NCBI RefSeq assembly: GCF_014192225.1
Contig: NZ_JACHXS010000002.1
Location: 558,001 to 622,000, forward strand
DNA length: 64,000 bases
Reading direction: 5' to 3'
Source of the DNA: Pseudoduganella umbonata
GTDB lineage: Bacteria > Pseudomonadota > Gammaproteobacteria > Burkholderiales > Burkholderiaceae_D
The notes beneath the pieces were generated by a model. That model was not told the origin of the DNA. It made no database searches and saw only the letters and a list, made by a program, of their open reading frames with translations. The translations under genes and the position numbers were made by a program. Positions 63,292-64,000 of the stretch are shown here, in pieces. The stretch's first letter is position 1; every line of letters begins with the position of its first letter.

Positions 63292-64000
63292 TCAGCGGTG
63301 CGGCACGGGCATCCGCGCGAGGATCTGCCCGGTCGCGTCGGGCGCCAGGCAGTCGATCACGATCCGCTCCGGCATGGCCCGCAGCCACGTCAGCTGGCGC
63401 TTGGCGAGCTGGCGCGTGGCGATGATGCCGGTCTCGCGCATGTCCTTGTAGCCGATGCGGCCGTCGAGGTATTCCCACACCTGGCGGTAGCCCACGCAGC
63501 GCATCGACGGCAGGCCCGGATGCAGGTCGCCACGCCGGCGCAGCATCGCCACTTCGTCGATCAGCGCATCGTCTTCCAGCATGATGTCGAAGCGGCGCGC
63601 GATCCGCTCGTGCAGCACGGCGCGGTCGCCCGGCTCCAGCGCGAACGGCATCAGCTCGAACGGCAGCGGTTCCTTTTCGCGCCGCGCCAGCAGGGCCGAC
63701 ATGGGCTGGCCCGACAGGCGGATGATTTCCAGCGCGCGCCCGATGCGCTGGGCATCGTTCGGATTGAGGCGCGCGGCCGTTGGCGGGTCCAGCGTGGCAA
63801 GCCGCGCATGCAGTCCCGGCCAGCCGATCCTGGCCGCTTCGTCTTCCAGTTCGGCGCGCACGGCGGGATCGGCGCCGGGCAGGTCGTCCAGGCCGTCGGC
63901 CAGGCCCTTGAAGTACAGCATCGTGCCGCCGACCAGCAGCGGCAGCCTGCCCCGCGCGACGATGTCGGCCACGAGGCGCAGCGTATCGTCGCGGAACTGG
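63292..64000 (-). CDS. miaA: tRNA dimethylallyltransferase (5' end outside window)
   Basis: MiaA adds the isopentenyl group to A37 of tRNAs reading UNN codons. The visible 3' part shows [51 protein letters not shown], and [14 protein letters not shown], all MiaA-typical. The frame continues open through the right window edge, so the GTG at 63972 is internal and the N-terminal P-loop is missing. miaB, the next enzyme in the modification, is encoded at 32975-34306 on the same strand. Confidence 0.93.
   Translation of the reverse strand, partial: QFRDDTLRLVADIVARGRLPLLVGGTMLYFKGLADGLDDLPGADPAVRAELEDEAARIGWPGLHARLATLDPPTAARLNPNDAQRIGRALEIIRLSGQPMSALLARREKEPLPFELMPFALEPGDRAVLHERIARRFDIMLEDDALIDEVAMLRRRGDLHPGLPSMRCVGYRQVWEYLDGRIGYKDMRETGIIATRQLAKRQLTWLRAMPERIVIDCLAPDATGQILARMPVPHR

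Overview
The window is high-GC, dense bacterial chromosome that most resembles an Oxalobacteraceae member of the Burkholderiales (Massilia/Telluria/Duganella type). Pointers are the Chp-type pilus chemosensory pair pilJ-chpA, the yqgE-ruvX-pyrR-pyrB-pyrC' run, the lnt-glyQ-glyS-gmhB-plsC run, an H-NS protein of the short Burkholderiales form, a PEP-CTERM exported protein and a pectin utilisation locus. The genus is an inference from gene order and protein character; no search was run.

Layout. 1-7.3 kb: 3' part of pilJ and a giant CheA-type hybrid kinase, ChpA. 7.3-8.8 kb: small unknown proteins, two of which share a repeated ~45-residue module. 8.8-10.2 kb: photolyase. 10.5-15.2 kb: yqgE, ruvX, pyrR, pyrB, a dihydroorotase-like protein lacking its metal ligands, and an acyltransferase. 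15.3-22.1 kb: apaH, then envelope-sugar genes (a decayed dTDP-glucose dehydratase start, a WecA-type transferase, H-NS, phosphohexomutase, waaC, waaA). 22.1-34.3 kb: minus-strand housekeeping (metalloprotease-like protein, plsC, gmhB, glyS, glyQ, lnt, ybeX, ybeY, ybeZ, miaB), interrupted by a plus-strand CorA-type transporter. 34.8-38.4 kb: HTH-like regulator, HDOD protein, DUF1697, a broken DUF3224 gene, ChaN-like lipoprotein.

38.6-49.4 kb is a coherent pectin/galacturonate locus. A polygalacturonase, a pectin methylesterase and a rhamnogalacturonan acetylesterase cut and de-esterify pectin, a TonB-dependent receptor probably imports the products, uronate dehydrogenase and galactarate dehydratase start the oxidative galacturonate route, and a divergent GntR/FadR-type regulator sits beside a PdhR-like operator.

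49.5-54.8 kb holds a glycosyltransferase, a thioredoxin-fold protein, an MFS transporter, a YtcJ-type amidohydrolase and two tandem XapX/DUF1427 membrane proteins. 55.1-62.9 kb is the most accessory part: a ~990-residue glycine-rich PEP-CTERM protein, then three genes encoding four copies of an exported ~190-residue module with two cysteines at almost invariant spacing (144-146 residues), the last protein adding ankyrin-like repeats. I did not recognise this family and it is the best candidate for something undescribed. The window ends with two tRNA-Met genes and the 3' part of miaA.

Intergenic DNA is unusually repeat-rich. There are ~70-bp hairpin elements ending in CCGGTGACAGACACC at convergent gene ends, a second hairpin family built on GGGACGGACC, and short tandem arrays of 11, 12-13, 14, 15 and 16 bp.
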